From Marsupella aquatica (taxonomy: Eukaryota > Marchantiophyta), in NCBI GenBank assembly GCA_973895155.1, contig OZ316891.1, forward strand, positions 620,001 to 684,000: 64,000 nucleotides of DNA, given 5' to 3'. How positions within the stretch are numbered: the stretch's first letter is position 1; each line of letters starts with the position of its first letter. The translations under genes and the position numbers were made by a program. Positions 12,601-26,809 of the stretch are shown here, in pieces. Below the pieces are notes generated by a model. It worked only from the letters and a program-made list of their open reading frames with translations. It made no database searches and was not told the origin of the DNA.

Positions 12601-12739
12601 TTAACTAAAGTGAGAATAGAAATAAGAGTGAATCCAGCTTTGTACATTAAGTCCACAAGAGTCAGGAAAAGGTCAATTGATCACCATGTATTTGCAAGTC
12701 TTGGAGGGTGCGTGTGCTCCCTCTTAAGTTGCATCGTTG

Positions 12740-13880
12740 ACACGTCACAGGGTGCTAGAAAGAGGGGCCGAGCTGCCTCAACTTCAGAGGGTGGTGATAT
12801 AGATGGTGGTGGATAACCTTTCTCAGCCGCCTCAACTTCACAGGTTGAATATCACCAATGAATGTTCTGAGCGGCTCCACCTTTCCAGAACTGTGAAACT
12901 GGCCAAGGTACTTGACGGCAGCAAGTGACAGCCTGGGCAACTTTGGAGGGCGATTGCATTTGAAGGAGGTTGTCTACGAGGATCATTCTTCACATTGCCT
13001 TCATGCTTGTGAATAATCGCAAGGTGGAGGGGACTAGTACTTGTAAACATGAAAACTCTGGCACGATCTAACCCGAAGGCCTGCTGGGGAGCGCTTTTTC
13101 TTGTTGAAGCCTCTTTCTTCAATTTTGCTTTTGGAAATGAATATACGGTCACTCTTGAAACCATTCATCATTGCCCAATCTGTCTTCCATTTGGATTGAC
13201 CATCGACATTGTAGTCATCCATTTGCATTAACCTTGTTGTGCTGCAGGAGGTGCCATGCCGCCTAACGTTTATTCTTGGCGACTGCGCGAACTAGAGGCC
13301 AGTGTCCTGCCAACAGTACTATCCTTTCTATTGAGATATCGATTCTGAAACAAAATTGTGATCCCATGTTAAGTGGACTTCATTGGAGAATAGCTCAAGA
13401 TATATAAGTGTCCATCGTGTTGGCATCCACCAAGACGTGCGATGGTGTTCTCTCTTGGCCGTCGTTCAACCCGATGAGACACCAGGGTTGTCCCACATTC
13501 AATAGTTGAAGAAAGCCTGCGAAAAAAATTTCTGTCGAACTCGACTTGTGAAAGCTCTCGCTTCATGTTAAAAATCCTGTGGTGGAAAGCGTGAAGCGAA
13601 AGAGATACCAGGATATGGGAAGAAAAAAATTGTCGCAATCTGCCTGGTACATTTGCTCTATTTCGATTCGAGAATCTTCTTCTTCCTGACATTTAATACC
13701 TTCTCAATTACCTCCGACAGTGGCACCAGTCGTTCCTTCTCATTGGGCTGCTCCAATGCATGCCACTTTGGTTTCAAATGTTCGCAGCCTACAGCCATGT
13801 TTGCACCATCTTCCTTCCCCATCTTCCTTAATGTCGTAAGGATTTGTAGATTTACACCGCAGACCTGCACCATTCAGCAA
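12740..13880 (-). pseudogene. Possible decayed coding fragments, ankyrin-like
   Basis: Several minus-strand segments look protein-like but sit in different frames. One (13,879-13,710) is framed by a plausible acceptor and a GTAATT donor. One contains KRELSQVEFDRNFFRRLSST (near 13,570-13,510). One (12,991-13,035) reads SPLHLAIIHKHEGNV, which resembles the first helix pair of an ankyrin repeat. No continuous spliced model could be made, and frames shift without splice sites. I treat it as a possible gene relic of unknown function; chance is not excluded. Confidence 0.25.
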
Positions 13881-15306
13881 GTACACAATATCAGGGTACG
13901 CTGCCGTTGACAACTGCCATTCCTAGTGCGTTCAGATCATAGAGGCCACCTGTCCTTTTTAAAATTGGCATTGACTAAATTCACGTACAACAGTGTCAGA
14001 AGTGTCCAGCAGGTGTAAAATTATGTTATTCGGCATACGATTTTTTGTAATAATATCACAGGCCTGAACTGCAATTTATGCACAAGTACTGTCCATAGAT
14101 CTCCATTTTTCCCGAACTACATTACGCGTGGCATGAAAAGGTTCCACTGGATTGAAAGAACTCCTCTGGCGACGACGATTACGATAACGATCTATGCAGA
14201 CAATAATTCGAGCGACAAAGCGGAGAAAAAGGACACAGTTCGACACCATACACTTGTTCTAGACTTGGCGAGTTGTACGATCTAACTGGTTCCGGTAGAG
14301 ACGCCACCTTGTCCCAAAATCTTTTATCTTGCATGGTCAAGTGTTGAACAGGAACTCTGTTATTATTGACGGCAATAAAAGATTGTGGTGTCCACACCAA
14401 CCACAAGCGGTTGACTGTGGTAACAAGATGAAAAAAAACCTGCCCACGGGAATTTAGGGGGGAATTTGTGGATAAAACGGGCCCATCGGGAAAGTGTGGG
14501 CTGAATTTAGTGATCCAAACGTTGGGGCCCCCCCGCCAAGTCTTTCTGGCCAAAATCTGCGTAAAAGCGAATTCTGCAGTCCACTACAACAACTCCTGGG
14601 TTTGCCTTTTGAGGCTGCGGCCCTAATCTTGAAGATGGGCCCCTTGCCAATACGTTTGCGATGTAATGACTTAAAACTGAGATTGCTTAAGCCCAATACC
14701 CACATCCCAGGGCCTAACTAAGAAACCTCGAGAAAATGTTTTTTCAGACAACGAGCACAGCTCTGATTAAGAATTCTCAAGTTTTCTCTGAAAACATGGA
14801 GAACTAGTGTTTACAGTATTCAATCAGTGTCTGGACACACGATAGTTTCGACCGGGACTTCCCATTAATACAAGACTTGACGGCGAAATACATTACGAAT
14901 AACTCTCTTTGGCTCTCAAGATTCCTGCATACAACCGGTTTCTCGACCAGTTCACTGCTTCCCTGTTTGTGATGATTCTCGCGTACTCTAGCACAGAAGA
15001 TAATTTATCGATTGTGAATTTGTCGATTGATAATTAAGGAGAACTAGTACTGACAAGGGAAATCAGACTCTTTAATTAAAACAAAGCATTACGATGGGCT
15101 CTGATTAATTAAAACAAAGCATTGGATAATCCTGTGGATGGTGAAACAATGTGATTTTTTCCCGGGCTCTGAATGTGAAAGTGAAGAAATGTGAGGTAGA
15201 CTATCGAGCCAAATGCTCGTCATCTAATTAGTTACTAGCATGAATATCGAATAAATTAACAAGATTCCCATGGTCCCTATCTAGTATCTAGCGAAACCAC
15301 AGCCAA

Positions 15307-15346
15307 GGAAAGAGACTTGGAAAGAGACTTGGAAAGAGACTTGGAA
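15307..15346. repeat. 12-bp microsatellite
   Basis: Three perfect copies of GGAAAGAGACTT starting at 15,307, 15,319 and 15,331, followed by a partial copy. Confidence 0.9.
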
Positions 15347-15379
15347 AATCAGCACGGAAAGAATAACCTGTAGAGCTTC

Positions 15380-15835
15380 AGTCTAGTCCAGACTTTTTTA
15401 AACTTGTTAACTTTAAAATAGGCGGGCGCTTTTTGGAGCAAGTTACGTACTGTCCACTACATTTGAGGTTTGTACATTATCTTACTTATTACTTATTCTG
15501 TGAGGTGGAGGCGGGCCTGTAGCGTTTTAGGGCCTGCTTCTCGTCGTCTTAGGGATGTTTTGCATGTGCTAGAAGAGAGGCTCGACCAGGGTTTTTGTTG
15601 AGCTTGAGTCTAAGTCCAGACCTCGTGAAATGGATTGACTTAAAATAGTGGGAGCAGCAAGTGAAATGCCACTATTTTAAGCTTAGTTTAGTGATTCCAT
15701 GAGGTGGAGGTGGGGCTGTAGGGTTTTCGGGCCTGCTTTTGGTCTTAAGGCGTGTTTTGCATGTGCTGGAAGAAGGGCTCTAGGGTTTGAGTGCCTGCTT
15801 CCAGAGTCCTAAGGCGAGTCTTGCATGTGGCTCCA
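15380..15835. repeat. ~227-bp tandem duplication
   Basis: AGTCTAGTCCAGAC at 15,380 recurs as AGTCTAAGTCCAGAC at 15,607. The following GAGGTGGAGG...CTGTAG...TTTTGCATGTGCT blocks recur in the same order. A third, partial copy of the GCCTGCTTCC...CTTGCATGTG block ends near 15,835. The copies are noticeably diverged. Confidence 0.75.
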
Positions 15836-17821
15836 AAGTGGAAGATTCAGAAGAGGAGTTTCGTTGGGGCAGCACATCTGACCAAAAATTACACAGGTGT
15901 TCTAAGATAATTTTGGCGAGAACAGAAATAAAGTCTTGTGTGAAATCAAAGGGTTAAAACTCATGACGCAAAAGCTTTCGTCTTTGAATAATTAAGCGAA
16001 GTGCCCGATTTTTTAGCTGCATCATATCAAGTACGCCCTCTTGTTGCCACTTTTTGTAAAATACGTCGTCTAGCAAAGACTCCCCTTCAGTTTGCTTGCC
16101 GAATGCAGCGCCCCCTTTTCTACTCAAGTTTCGTAGTGATTGTATCACTAACGAAAACTCCTATCAGCTCACACACAATTATCTGCGCTCGATCCTACCC
16201 CGAGACACTGGGTGAAATGCAAAGAAAATCCACCATCCGATTCGAGCATCGTATTTCGAGCATCGTATGTTTAAGGTTTCAGCCACTCCGCTCGCGCCAA
16301 GTGCACGATACATCTTGGCACAGGGCTTGGCACTAATGTATGTTATCTTTCCTCGACGTGCATGGATATAATGGGGCTATGACTTGTGTACTCCTTCATG
16401 TCAAAATAATGCCACTGATCAGGCTCAACGTTGGTCCAAGGGGAGTACGACACAAAAAATCTTGCACGTTTGTGGAAGAAAAGGGAAGTGGTGGATTGTC
16501 ACTGGCTCGATCGGAAAGTAAACTGAGCTGACCACGAGAGTGAAGAGTAAGGACACTGAAAGAGCTCCCCGACTTGCCTTTGATTGATATCACTAAAGGT
16601 GAGAAGGAGGTAGATTGCAATTATTCCACACGGTAAGGAATTCGATAATATACATACCGGTGCTGAGGACCTTGACGACCAGCCTTTAGTTGCGTCCTTC
16701 TAGCGATGACTCCCGTTCGACTCTCAACAACACACAAGTGGAAACGGTCAGGCCAGTGAGACTGCTCAAGAGATCTTCTGAACGTCCTTCGTCAGAATAC
16801 AAGTTGCTCGGATGTCACCCAGATGGGCATTAGTGACCAAAACACCACACCACAACGTGCTAGGCAATATCTGTTAGGAACCATACGGGCAACCTCGTCT
16901 AGTCAAACACATTGAACACGGTCGGCTGCGCTCTAACTCCAGTATCGAACTAAAGAGGGATAACATGCAAGGCAATTGAAGTCCAGGCCACGTGCTCGAG
17001 AAAGGTTGCAAGAAAGTCCGAAGTAATTGAATGTGCCAAATCACATTAAGAGAGTACACCTCGAAAGAAAATCATGCAGCGGGCCCGGTAAAGTAAGAAA
17101 GTTTACAAAGGAATGCAAACATGCTTAAACAATAATATAAAAGCAAAACAGTATACGAGTCACTTTTTGAGCCGAGTCCGCTCATGTCCTCTGTTGGTTT
17201 GTCAAGTTCCGGCCACAGACTAGGAAAAGTATGCTCCTTTTTGTCTCAGATTGCCAATTTAATTAGGCCTTGGATCCGGAACAGTCAAAACGGATTTCAA
17301 ATTGTCGGCATGCTTGGAACCCAAGCAAGAAAATAAATGAGAAAGTGCTGACTTTTATTTGTGATACTAAAGTTTCAAAAGAAGCGACGAAGGAGAGAGA
17401 AATAAGTAGCTGCGTCGGTTAGACCCACTAGCTAGCACCACTTTCCTGCGTCAAATTTTGTCAGCATGAACGAGAACTGAGGGCACACTAACCCAAACAT
17501 CGGAGTCAAGACGAGCGGTGAAAATTGCCATTGTTCCTAAGCTCGATCTTGTCGCTGACGCTTTGCACACAGAAGTGAATGATGTCAACGCAAGACGGGC
17601 AGCCGGAGAATAGTGAGAAGGTAAACATGGACGACCCAGGTATTAGAGGGAGACCAGCGAGACTGCCACAAAGTCATTGGACGACAGCAGCAGCAAAAAG
17701 AGCAGCAACAAACGTGCAACTTGATGATGGGCTGGTTGTGATTGGCTGCGCTCCGAGTCCAGTTTTCTAGAATTTAATAAGTACGGAAAAGCAACAGCCT
17801 CTTAAATACACTACCATGAGA

Positions 17822-17970
17822 GCTGCCATCCCCCATGCAGCTTGTTCCAAAACAAAAAGATATCCATGATGATGGTCATACGATTTGTGACATGTGCTGC
17901 CATCCCCAATGCAGCTTGTTCCCAACAAAAAGATTTCGATGATGATGGTCATACGATTTGTGACATGTGC
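17822..17970. repeat. 74-bp tandem dimer
   Basis: Two nearly identical units beginning GCTGCCATCCCC at 17,822 and 17,896 and ending GATTTGTGACATGTG. The close match suggests a recent duplication. Confidence 0.85.
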
Positions 17971-18090
17971 ATGCCCCAACAGCTCGGGAATGCTCCCGTC
18001 GTTAAATCAAGCAGACTGCTTTCAGAAAAATGCGAGAGCCGTAAATGCTCTTTAGATCAATTGTAGGGAAAAGCGGCCACACTATATTAT

Positions 18091-21000
18091 TCACTCAATG
18101 GTTACCCTTTGGGTGTTTACAAGACTGGCATAAGTGCCAGCCTTGGACAGAAGTTCTAAATGAGTTCCTTTTTCCAAAACCGTGCCATCTCCGCATACCA
18201 CAATCTGGTGTGCACTTTGAATAGTACTCAGTCTGTGGGCAATCACCAGAGTTGTCCGCCCCTGAAACATTCATATCAAAACCAATAATAGATTTCAATC
18301 GAACAGATAAGAAGAGATCACTAGGGACAAAGAATGTACGAACTTTACAAATACAAAAACGTATACAAGAACTGTTTCTCTCTGTACAACCGGGACAATA
18401 GCGACCACCAATCATGTAACTTCCACCCAGAGAAAGCGACCAAAGATATTCGGCAAAGCTTAAGGACAGGACATTGAGAACTTTGCGACTTAGAGCGAGG
18501 GTTTCCAGCAGGGGTTAGGGTTTAGGGTTTCCTTACCTTCATCAGAAGGTTGAGGGCATCTTGTACAAGGCGTTCACTTACGCTGTCAAGTGCGCTCGTT
18601 GCCTGCATGTTCTTAAAGTCAATAAATGCAGTAGTCCTTTAAAATTGCAATATACTGAGGGCAACCAACAAGAAGCTCTCAAGAACTATTCTCAGTATGA
18701 ATCCTCCCTCGATCATTCTCTCCGGCGCAATCGTAGACAAGTCCCAAGCAAAGGAGAATCCAAAACCCAAACAGCAAACTACATATCCAAAGATTGGAAA
18801 CTGCAGCAGTAAACAGGGCTGCAAATGAGCTTGCTGAAGAACAACTGAGGAGAAAAAATCAAGCCTGGAAAGCCTTTCTTTTGTGCAATTTACAGGAATC
18901 TCCGATACGCTTTTGATGACTCTGAAGTCAGACTCACGCAAGAAATTTCAACGCAAGGGAACTGAGCAGTAGAAAGAAAAGTTACCTCGTCCAGAATGAG
19001 AATGGGAGCATCCTTTAAAAGAGCTCTCGCAATTGCAACTCGCTGTTAAAAGGCCAAACACATCATCTGGGACATCAATCTACCGTTTTGGACTGTAACC
19101 TATATTGCTGACCCGGTTGTGAAAAAAGTATCCAAGAACCGAAAGTTAAGGAAAACCATGTATTTCATCAATTTTCTGTTTGATGTATTGAAAACAAAAT
19201 TTGATCAAAGGCCTCGTTTTATGTTCAAAGAAATAAAGATTACCTGACGTTGACCCCCACTTAGAAGACCACCACGCTCCCCCACTAATGTATCATAACC
19301 CTGTTTGTCAAGGAAACCATCGAACTGTTAGCATTGCACTGAACAATATACGATCTAAAATGGAACCAACAAACTCGAAGCCTCCTTTGAGAAGCAGCCC
19401 CAATTTGAGATTAAAAAACATCTAAAGATAAGTACGTTATCGAGCTTTCGATGGAGTAACCCTCACATCTTAGTATTTCTCCATAACTACATGTATTATA
19501 TCACATACATCATATATAAGCATTGCTCGATGGTAACAAGTTCTGCTTCCCTTTCCAAGCGGGAGGCTAAATTAAGCAGGGGCGGAGGTGAAGGGAAGCA
19601 TATGTAAGTAGAGGGCCTACAGATAGGTGGTCCACCTAAACTTTCAAGAACTTTTGTACCTGAGGTAGGGCGTTAATGAAGTCATGAGCATTTGCAGCTT
19701 TCGCAGCCTCTATTATTTCGCTCTTGTCAACTTCTCTGTCAGGGGCACCGTAGGCAACGTTTTCTCCAATTGACATGGCAAATAAGACGGGCTCCTACAA
19801 TCCAATTTTACAAAAGATTGTTGGGCACAAAATCATCCAAACTTTCTTTTGCAACAGATATGAAGGCATCCACTCGTGATGTTTAACTACAGCCAAATAA
19901 AACTATCGACATACCTGGTTTACGATCGACACCATGCGTGCCCATTCACTCTTATCAAACTTGCGAACATCTTCTCCAGCCAGAGTTATCCGCCCCTCAG
20001 TCGGCTGTAACACAAACAAAAAGAATATGAGGGGAAATGGAACTACAGGGTGTCCATTCCTCACTGCCTAACGGAATAACATTGGTCATTGGACACACCT
20101 CATAGAAGCGTGCTAGCAACTGCACGATCGTGCTTTTTCCAGAACCACTTGAGCCAACCAGAGCGGTTATTGTGCCATTTTTCAGCTGCATATTAACTCC
20201 TTTCAGCACTTCTGCATCTGGCCGGGATGGATAAGCAAAGTGTACATCTGCGCACAATTGCACCAAGGGCACCTGAGCCTGGAATCCACTAAGCCTTGTG
20301 AGGGTTGGCAAGAAGTACATCATAAAACAATGAATGCTCCTCAGTAAATCTTTCCCAAAGCAATGCATTCTCTGATTGGTGGACCAAACTAATGGTAGTG
20401 AAGATTTGGTGTGAGGGAACCCTTCCGTTTGCTTGGTTTATCTACAATTTCATCGATTTCTGTCAAAGAAAGACATCTCCAACCAATCATGCAATTTTGA
20501 AAATTCGAGTTTCACACAGTATTCAAGATTTACTTTCGAGAGAAACGTCTCCAGCCCACGCTAAATCCTCCAGAGACCGTACAGGTATCTGCTGATTCTT
20601 GTGGGTCATTGCTTGCTTGATCTCTTCCCTACTCTTGTTCCCCACGGACCCATTTTTCTTTAGTGTCTCTTCTGTGATATCTAGCTCCAACCCGCGAGCA
20701 AGAGACTCGTCTACTTTTCCTGTTTTAATCACTGAGTTGATCCGTTCGGCAGCAGAAAACGCCCCACGAAGATCCGCCAGAGTGTTTACCAATCCTTGCA
20801 TCTACAGACACAACAATGTAATGAGCAATGCTCTTGCCTAAAATATGAAGCCCTCGAGCTTCGAACTAAAACACGAAGCAGTGTCCGTTCTTCCGAAGCT
20901 TCTGCTATGGATCCACAACCCCTAAGAGATTAATTAAAAGGTTCTGATCCACATTTCTCGTTAAGTATCACTATTGAGCGCACGCAGCTCACAAAAAAAT

Positions 21001-24000
21001 GGTTGAACTCAGACGTAAGGTTACGCTGAACTACCACCTGAACAAGAAATAGCAGTATCAGTTCGAACTTTACTTCGGAAAAAGCGAGAGAAGAAGGTCA
21101 GTAACTTACTGCAAAAGTCAGAGTAAAAGTGTACCCAATAAACGAAACCATTCTCCCCACTGCTAGCTCTCCCTGTGACGCAAAACACACTAATCACTTC
21201 ATCTGTAACACCACTCCAAACTCCTGCATGTCTTACTTTCTTAAAAGGTCACATATGACTACCAACCTCAAAACCCATCTCCAAAAAACTCATGACAAAT
21301 TCCTGGCAACATTGAATGGAGGAGAACAGGCGCAATATAACTGGAGTACAGTTGCATCAGCAACGGTTGAGCTCAATCTGCGATCAATCTGACAGAATTA
21401 CTGGACCAGCCTGACCTTCATATTCCAAATCAAATGGACAACAAGTCGGAAATAGAATCAAGTCAAAAAAGCCTCACCGATTTCACTTTCATCCCTCCCA
21501 GAATGTACAATGCCATGAGAGCTACGTATATAACCATTCTCGTCCATGATTCATTTGCAGCTTTGAGCCAACCTAACTTGTTACCGCTTTCTTGATAAGC
21601 AAGCACCTGCGCCACTTGCAACACTAACCCCGGTCACCATACATGTAGAAGGCCCACATTGCTTCCAGGAGACAGTAATGAATATAACGAGTATTCCTAG
21701 AAAAACAAGACAGAGCAGAGATGCCCCAGATCATGATGGTGCTTAAGCACCGTCTCTTTGGTTTAAAATGCTGAATCGAGAGAACTACTCTGATTTTGAG
21801 AAGGTTCCCCATTGCAGGTACCTGTTTTTCAAACATTGAAGTTTGTCGCCTTTCACCACCAAAAGACCTAACCTGCTCAAAGATGGTGAATTTCAAATCA
21901 GCTTAGACACAGACCATCAACTCACATGCGACTCAATGCATACAAGATAGCAAAAATCAACGACTCCTGACTCCTCAAATTCTTTCCTCTACTCGTATCT
22001 CTACTATGAAAATCGACATCGAGATACTCCTTCTATGCAAGGGCATATGACTCTCACGGTTCTTATAGAAGAAAATGTTTCACTAGCACAATCGCTAATT
22101 CGTGCCATCGACATGCCATGTGCCTTGAACACAGGCATTGTTGTGCGCTTATACACCGCTGAAGTTAAGCCCCACAAAACATCAACAAGGATTGTATGAA
22201 AATATGAATAAAACAGAAAAAGGATCCTAGAAAAAGAGCTCTTTCACATTTAGACGTAAGAATAAGATTCTTTACATGCGTCCTACATTACAGCTGAAGG
22301 GCTCATCAACCAATATTTTCTTTAACTGCAGCTGTATAAGCGGATCGGCGGGGCTCAACCATTACACTTCGGCAATTAAAAGCGTATCGGTTGTATTTCT
22401 AGTATATCGAATATTTTACCACAAGACTGAACTCAAGCGTATTTGAAAAGCCTTGGAACCGAAAGACATAGGGCAATTCGAATTTTCTTACCAACAAGAC
22501 CTGAGATAGAGAGCATGAGGATACTCATGACTGGAGCAAGCTGAGGTGAGAGGACAAACAGAATTACGATTACTCCAAGAACCTGCTCCAACCACGCCAT
22601 GAGCCATGAGAACGACCTCTACAACACACTTGAAAATCTCAATCTAAGGACGTAGACTTCAAAGCGGTCAAAACCCTGATTGTGAGACAGAATGTCTGGC
22701 AAAACCACTAAGCCACTTCGACCAAATCTGGAGGGTAAGCGTGAAAATTCTCCATTCCCGAAATCTATCCATTTCCGGGATCAACTCGTACCTCAGACAA
22801 AGAACGGAATCCACGGTCTCTGGCAACATTCTCGGTGACGATGTTCTTGATTGCACCAAGGTCCGAGGACAGGAGCGATGTAAGTTCCCCTACCTACACA
22901 ACCACATAAACATAAAGCTCTCCACTGGATATTAATTTGTCTCATGTGTGAATAACATGTAAGCATCCTATGCTCGACTTCCCCTTTCGATAGACTCAAG
23001 GTACAAACAAAGAAATGCAATTAGCCAAACATTTCAACATCTATAGTCAGTCAGAGGAGAATGAAGAGCGGCGGTATACTCGGCATACCTTGTGCTCGTC
23101 AAAAAACTCCACCTGCACCCAGGCAAGTGCTCCACATAAACACTTGGATCTTGTGACTGCTACAGATGATACTGTTTACAGCAAAAGAAATGTATGAATG
23201 ACTGTATGACTGTATGACTGTATGACTGTATGACAAAACTTACTGAACCATTACGCCCAATATATTAAATGCTCATGACGAACAAAGTACTTCACCACGG
23301 AGAGGACAAGGCTACCGTCCAATAGCTAAGCTTGGACAGGAGAACTGAACATTAATTCATTCTCACTTTTCCTCATGGAGAGACTCTTGATTAGTCTCTG
23401 AGGAAGTTTAACGTTTTCTTTGCGCATCCGTCACTAATACTATACCAATCAGATATCCGACTCTGTTTGACATTACAATATCTCATAAGTTTTCATTCCC
23501 CAGTAAGTGTCTCGGAAACAATTGCTAATTTCATGCTACAATTGTACGAACTGCCCACTACAGCAGTGAGAGCCATTTCTTAGAACTGTTTTCTAATATG
23601 CCCAAAATATCTGTCAATTTAGGAACGATTTGGCCAAAGCTCCTAGTTGAGGCAGACAGAATTGAATTGGGGAATTGGACAAGGACTGTCAAAGAGAGGA
23701 TTACTGAGTTTCAGAATTTGTCGACCTGATAATAGAAAGAGAATGAGGTAATACTTTTTAACCTTAGGGAAAAAGAACGAACGCAATAAGAAAAGAATAT
23801 ACCTTTTGAATGAGCACACGCTGAAAGACACGGAAGCGTAATTCCTTCATTACTTTCTCCCAAATGTTGATCATGTTGGTCACGAACAATACAGTGAAAA
23901 ACGGCTCCATCACGTACACTAGACACAATTTCGCTAGCAGATTCCCCAAAGGTTGCTTGCGAACTCCTATCAATGTCTCAAAAAATCGCCCTGGAGAGAG

Positions 24001-25503
24001 CCACTCACAGATGCACATCTCTTGTTATCAGCATCGAAGGCCAAAAACTCTGTACGAGTTTTGATCGATTACAGTGATATTACACTAGTGCCAATTGTAA
24101 GGCTGTTAACCAAGATTGATGATCCTACTGCATTGGGCCGTGGCTAACTTCAGGAATTAGAATTTAAGCTGACAGCATTGAAATGGTCCGTGGTTGACTC
24201 AAATTAATCTCCCAACACAAATCTCCTTCTCGGATGAATGTGAAACCCAGGAACCAAAACCAAAACCAAAACCCACAACAATGAAAGGGTGTACTGCCAA
24301 ATGAGATCACTCCGCACATGCAAAATCCAGCCACGGCTCTTCCTAAAACAAATACCCGAAATTAAGACCCAGACTATTGAATTAGTCCTACCGCTCATTA
24401 AGATTGCTCTACAGTTGTCAAATGACTTTCCTTGCTCTTTGTTGCAGTCACCCAGAAATCGAAAATGAAACACAAAATTGGAATGTTTTTCCCGTTCATT
24501 GAGACCGCTCTTCGAGACTTTGAAATGCGCTTCTTTGTGACTGTCCCCAGAAACTGATTTTAAGTTCAGTAAATCGAAAGGCCTTGAGTTCTTTTGGAGC
24601 ACTATCCTATCATTCAAACTCCCTTCAATCTTTGTTTACCCAGCCATGCCCTTCGATTCTGTGTTGCCTATACAGGCGCTGGGCACTCATACTGGCACTC
24701 CAGTGACAAGAAGGTGACCGACGGAACTAGACACTCGACAGAAGTCACAAAAACATTACACACACAGATGCTTCAAAAAACCTTCCCCAATGGTTCCGGA
24801 AAAGCTCAACAGTGACATTGAAGTCTACAAAGAATATGGCCTCCCAAATAAAATTAGAGTGCATACCGGAAAAAATGGGCATGCTGAGGGTACAACAAGT
24901 GCCGGCGACAAGGCTAGCAAAGACAATACAAAGACTTTTCTTTTCCTCGAAAACGAGACGTCTCACGAGGCGACCGTTGATTAGATCTTCTCTCTCGGGA
25001 GGCTCTAGATCCTCCTGTAGCCTCCTCAATATCTCTTCCTCCGTTTCAGAACCTCGGTAGTATCCTGCTTCAGCTGGAGCTCCCGGGGGAGAGATGTAAG
25101 CTGCTCTTATCACCCTCCGCTTACTTCTCTGCACCCACAGTCCAGCTCCCCTTAAACCTTCAACCCCCCGGCTGAATCTACCTACTGAGCCGACCCTCCA
25201 GTGGGCACCATGTCCAGCCCGAATCTGGGGGTGAGAGAATTCGACAGAAGAGCCATCCCTACTTGAATTAGAGCTCAATGGCGCTGCAAATTCGTTACTA
25301 GCTCGGGAGCGTCGAAAATGAGGCAGCTGGGGAAAGGCACAATTTCCACACAGGCTGCAGCAATTTTGTGATCTATTGCGGATGTTAGTGCGCTGAGGAA
25401 ATGACTCCACTCCAGAACAAGAACTAGAGCTACAGTAGGGCGGTGAGCGCGAGGATGCCTGCCCCACTGTCCTCGAGAAGGTGCTGCAGCTGAGAGTCGC
25501 CAT
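18091..25503 (-). CDS. ABCB28: ABCB28-type plastid ABC half-transporter
   Basis: ATP-driven membrane half-transporter of subfamily B, 792 aa, close along its whole length to plant ABCB28 (NAP8); the Arabidopsis protein is plastid-associated and its substrate is not settled. Exons: 25503-24867, 23990-23803, 23112-23089, 22893-22792, 22582-22492, 22158-22058, 21872-21822, 21606-21478, 21172-21110, 20801-20534, 20247-20099, 20004-19915, 19794-19660, 19300-19244, 19042-18986, 18602-18537, 18261-18091; all introns are GT-AG and the total is 2,379 nt. Residues 1-150 are Ser/Arg-rich, like a transit peptide. The transmembrane domain spans about 190-470. The nucleotide-binding domain is complete: Walker A 583-591, Q-loop Q631, signature LSGGQ 689-693, Walker B ending D713-E714, H-loop H745. 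The smallest exon is 24 nt. It has a single transporter module, so it should work as a dimer. No defect seen. Confidence 0.95.
23192..23234. repeat. 8-bp microsatellite in ABCB28 intron
   Basis: About five tandem copies of the octamer ACTGTATG inside the intron between exons 2 and 3 of the ABCB28-type gene. Confidence 0.85.
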
Positions 25504-26553
25504 TATTTCCCCTCAAGCTGTGACAATCAATAAATTGATGTCCGTCTCAACCGAATTGCTAACTCCTCACACAGTTTCTGAGCTGCCTCCCTCCACCACA
25601 ATGGGCACACTCATCTCCAGTCTCTGCCCCCAGATGTTCACGGAATGCCAATAATTCTCCTCAAACTGAAACCGCCAACTGTGGACTACTTTAAAGGGTG
25701 CCTGCCTTGCACATACACATTGCCAACCCAGGAGTGAATTGTCACTTGATTCTACAGGAGAATGCCTCCTCGGGTACTTTAAGCTACCGTGCACGCTGCT
25801 GCACGCCACAGCAATCTGCTGACCAGACACCAGGCACCTCTCCCTGGCCCACTCTCTATCTCCTCCAAATGTGGATTCTATCAACAGTCGGCAAGGGATC
25901 CAATCCCGGATATGGAGTGTCAAGGAGGAGTCCAATCTTCCAAATCCAGTAAAGAGAGACTTGTAGCAAGTGGCAATGCTTTGCAGCACTGGACCGTCAA
26001 TCATTCCATTGTGGCTGTGTTTCCATCCAATAATGTATCTTACTTTGGATGTCCTGGAAAATCTTCTGACCAGGGAGTTACAACAGTGACATTCCCGGTT
26101 TGCGGAAAATAATTGATTATTATAAGTTTTGGCTCCATTGGCAATATTTTGGGGTCCTTCTTAAACCTGGAAAGAGCTCTTTGTTAATGTTAAGAATATT
26201 CTAAGCATAGTGGTGCATGTATGTTATTCTTAAAATTAATTTTTAAAATGGGAGGATCATGATTTGGCCTTCTACTAGTTACTGAAAAAATTAATGTTGC
26301 GCACAGGTATTGTGTGAAGTGAGATGTCACTAAGGTATCCTTGCTACCTTTTAGGGTCATGACCAGATCAGCAATTTTCTTAACATTATTGTTGGCTAAA
26401 AGGGAAAGCCACATTAAAATCTAGTTTTGACACTTTTCCATAGAGGTCTTTCAGAAATCCCAGAGTATACTATCTTCTTCCGCACCAGACCCTGTCTAAG
26501 GGGATACTATGTTCTTACTCACCATATAGCATTGTCATTCTGGAACATGTTTC

Positions 26554-26809
26554 ATTACGGACCCCACTAGAGGTCCTTTCCAAAATTCCTGGCACCACAG
26601 CGTGCCACATCAACAACAACTGCAATAAACAAGACTTGTCGTTTTTGTGAATCAAACTTATAGTTTTCATTCGTGTTTGTGTCAATTTGGGTGTAAATTT
26701 TGGGACACCGTGCCGTAAAAAGAAAAGTAAAAACATTGAAAATGCAAAGAGCAAGACGGTTAAAACTGTCACTATGTAACCGTTTTAGTTACATTTCCAA
26801 TTTTAAAAC
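26554..26809. repeat. Dispersed repeat family, copy 1
   Basis: Begins ATTACGGACCCCACTAGAGG and continues TCCTTTCCAAAATTCC. The ~255-bp body is shared, in the same order and orientation, with 27,906-28,172 and more weakly with 51,738-51,910. Neither long terminal repeats nor inverted ends were seen. The class of element is unknown. Confidence 0.75.

Larger units (their letters stand above)
13911..18090. other. Intergenic with tandem repeats
   Basis: No supported gene. Contents recognised: three tandem repeat loci (15,307-15,346, 15,380-15,835, 17,822-17,970), listed separately. A 64-codon minus frame at 16,148-15,954 (ending LLRHEF) has a protein-like composition, but no family or splice partner was recognised. 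Confidence 0.4.

Noticed and set aside
24745-24866. Extension of ABCB28 exon 1 beyond SMPIFSG
   Set aside because: The frame stays open by chance into the intron. The GTATGC donor at 24,866 joins in phase to RFFETLIG, which is what the family requires.
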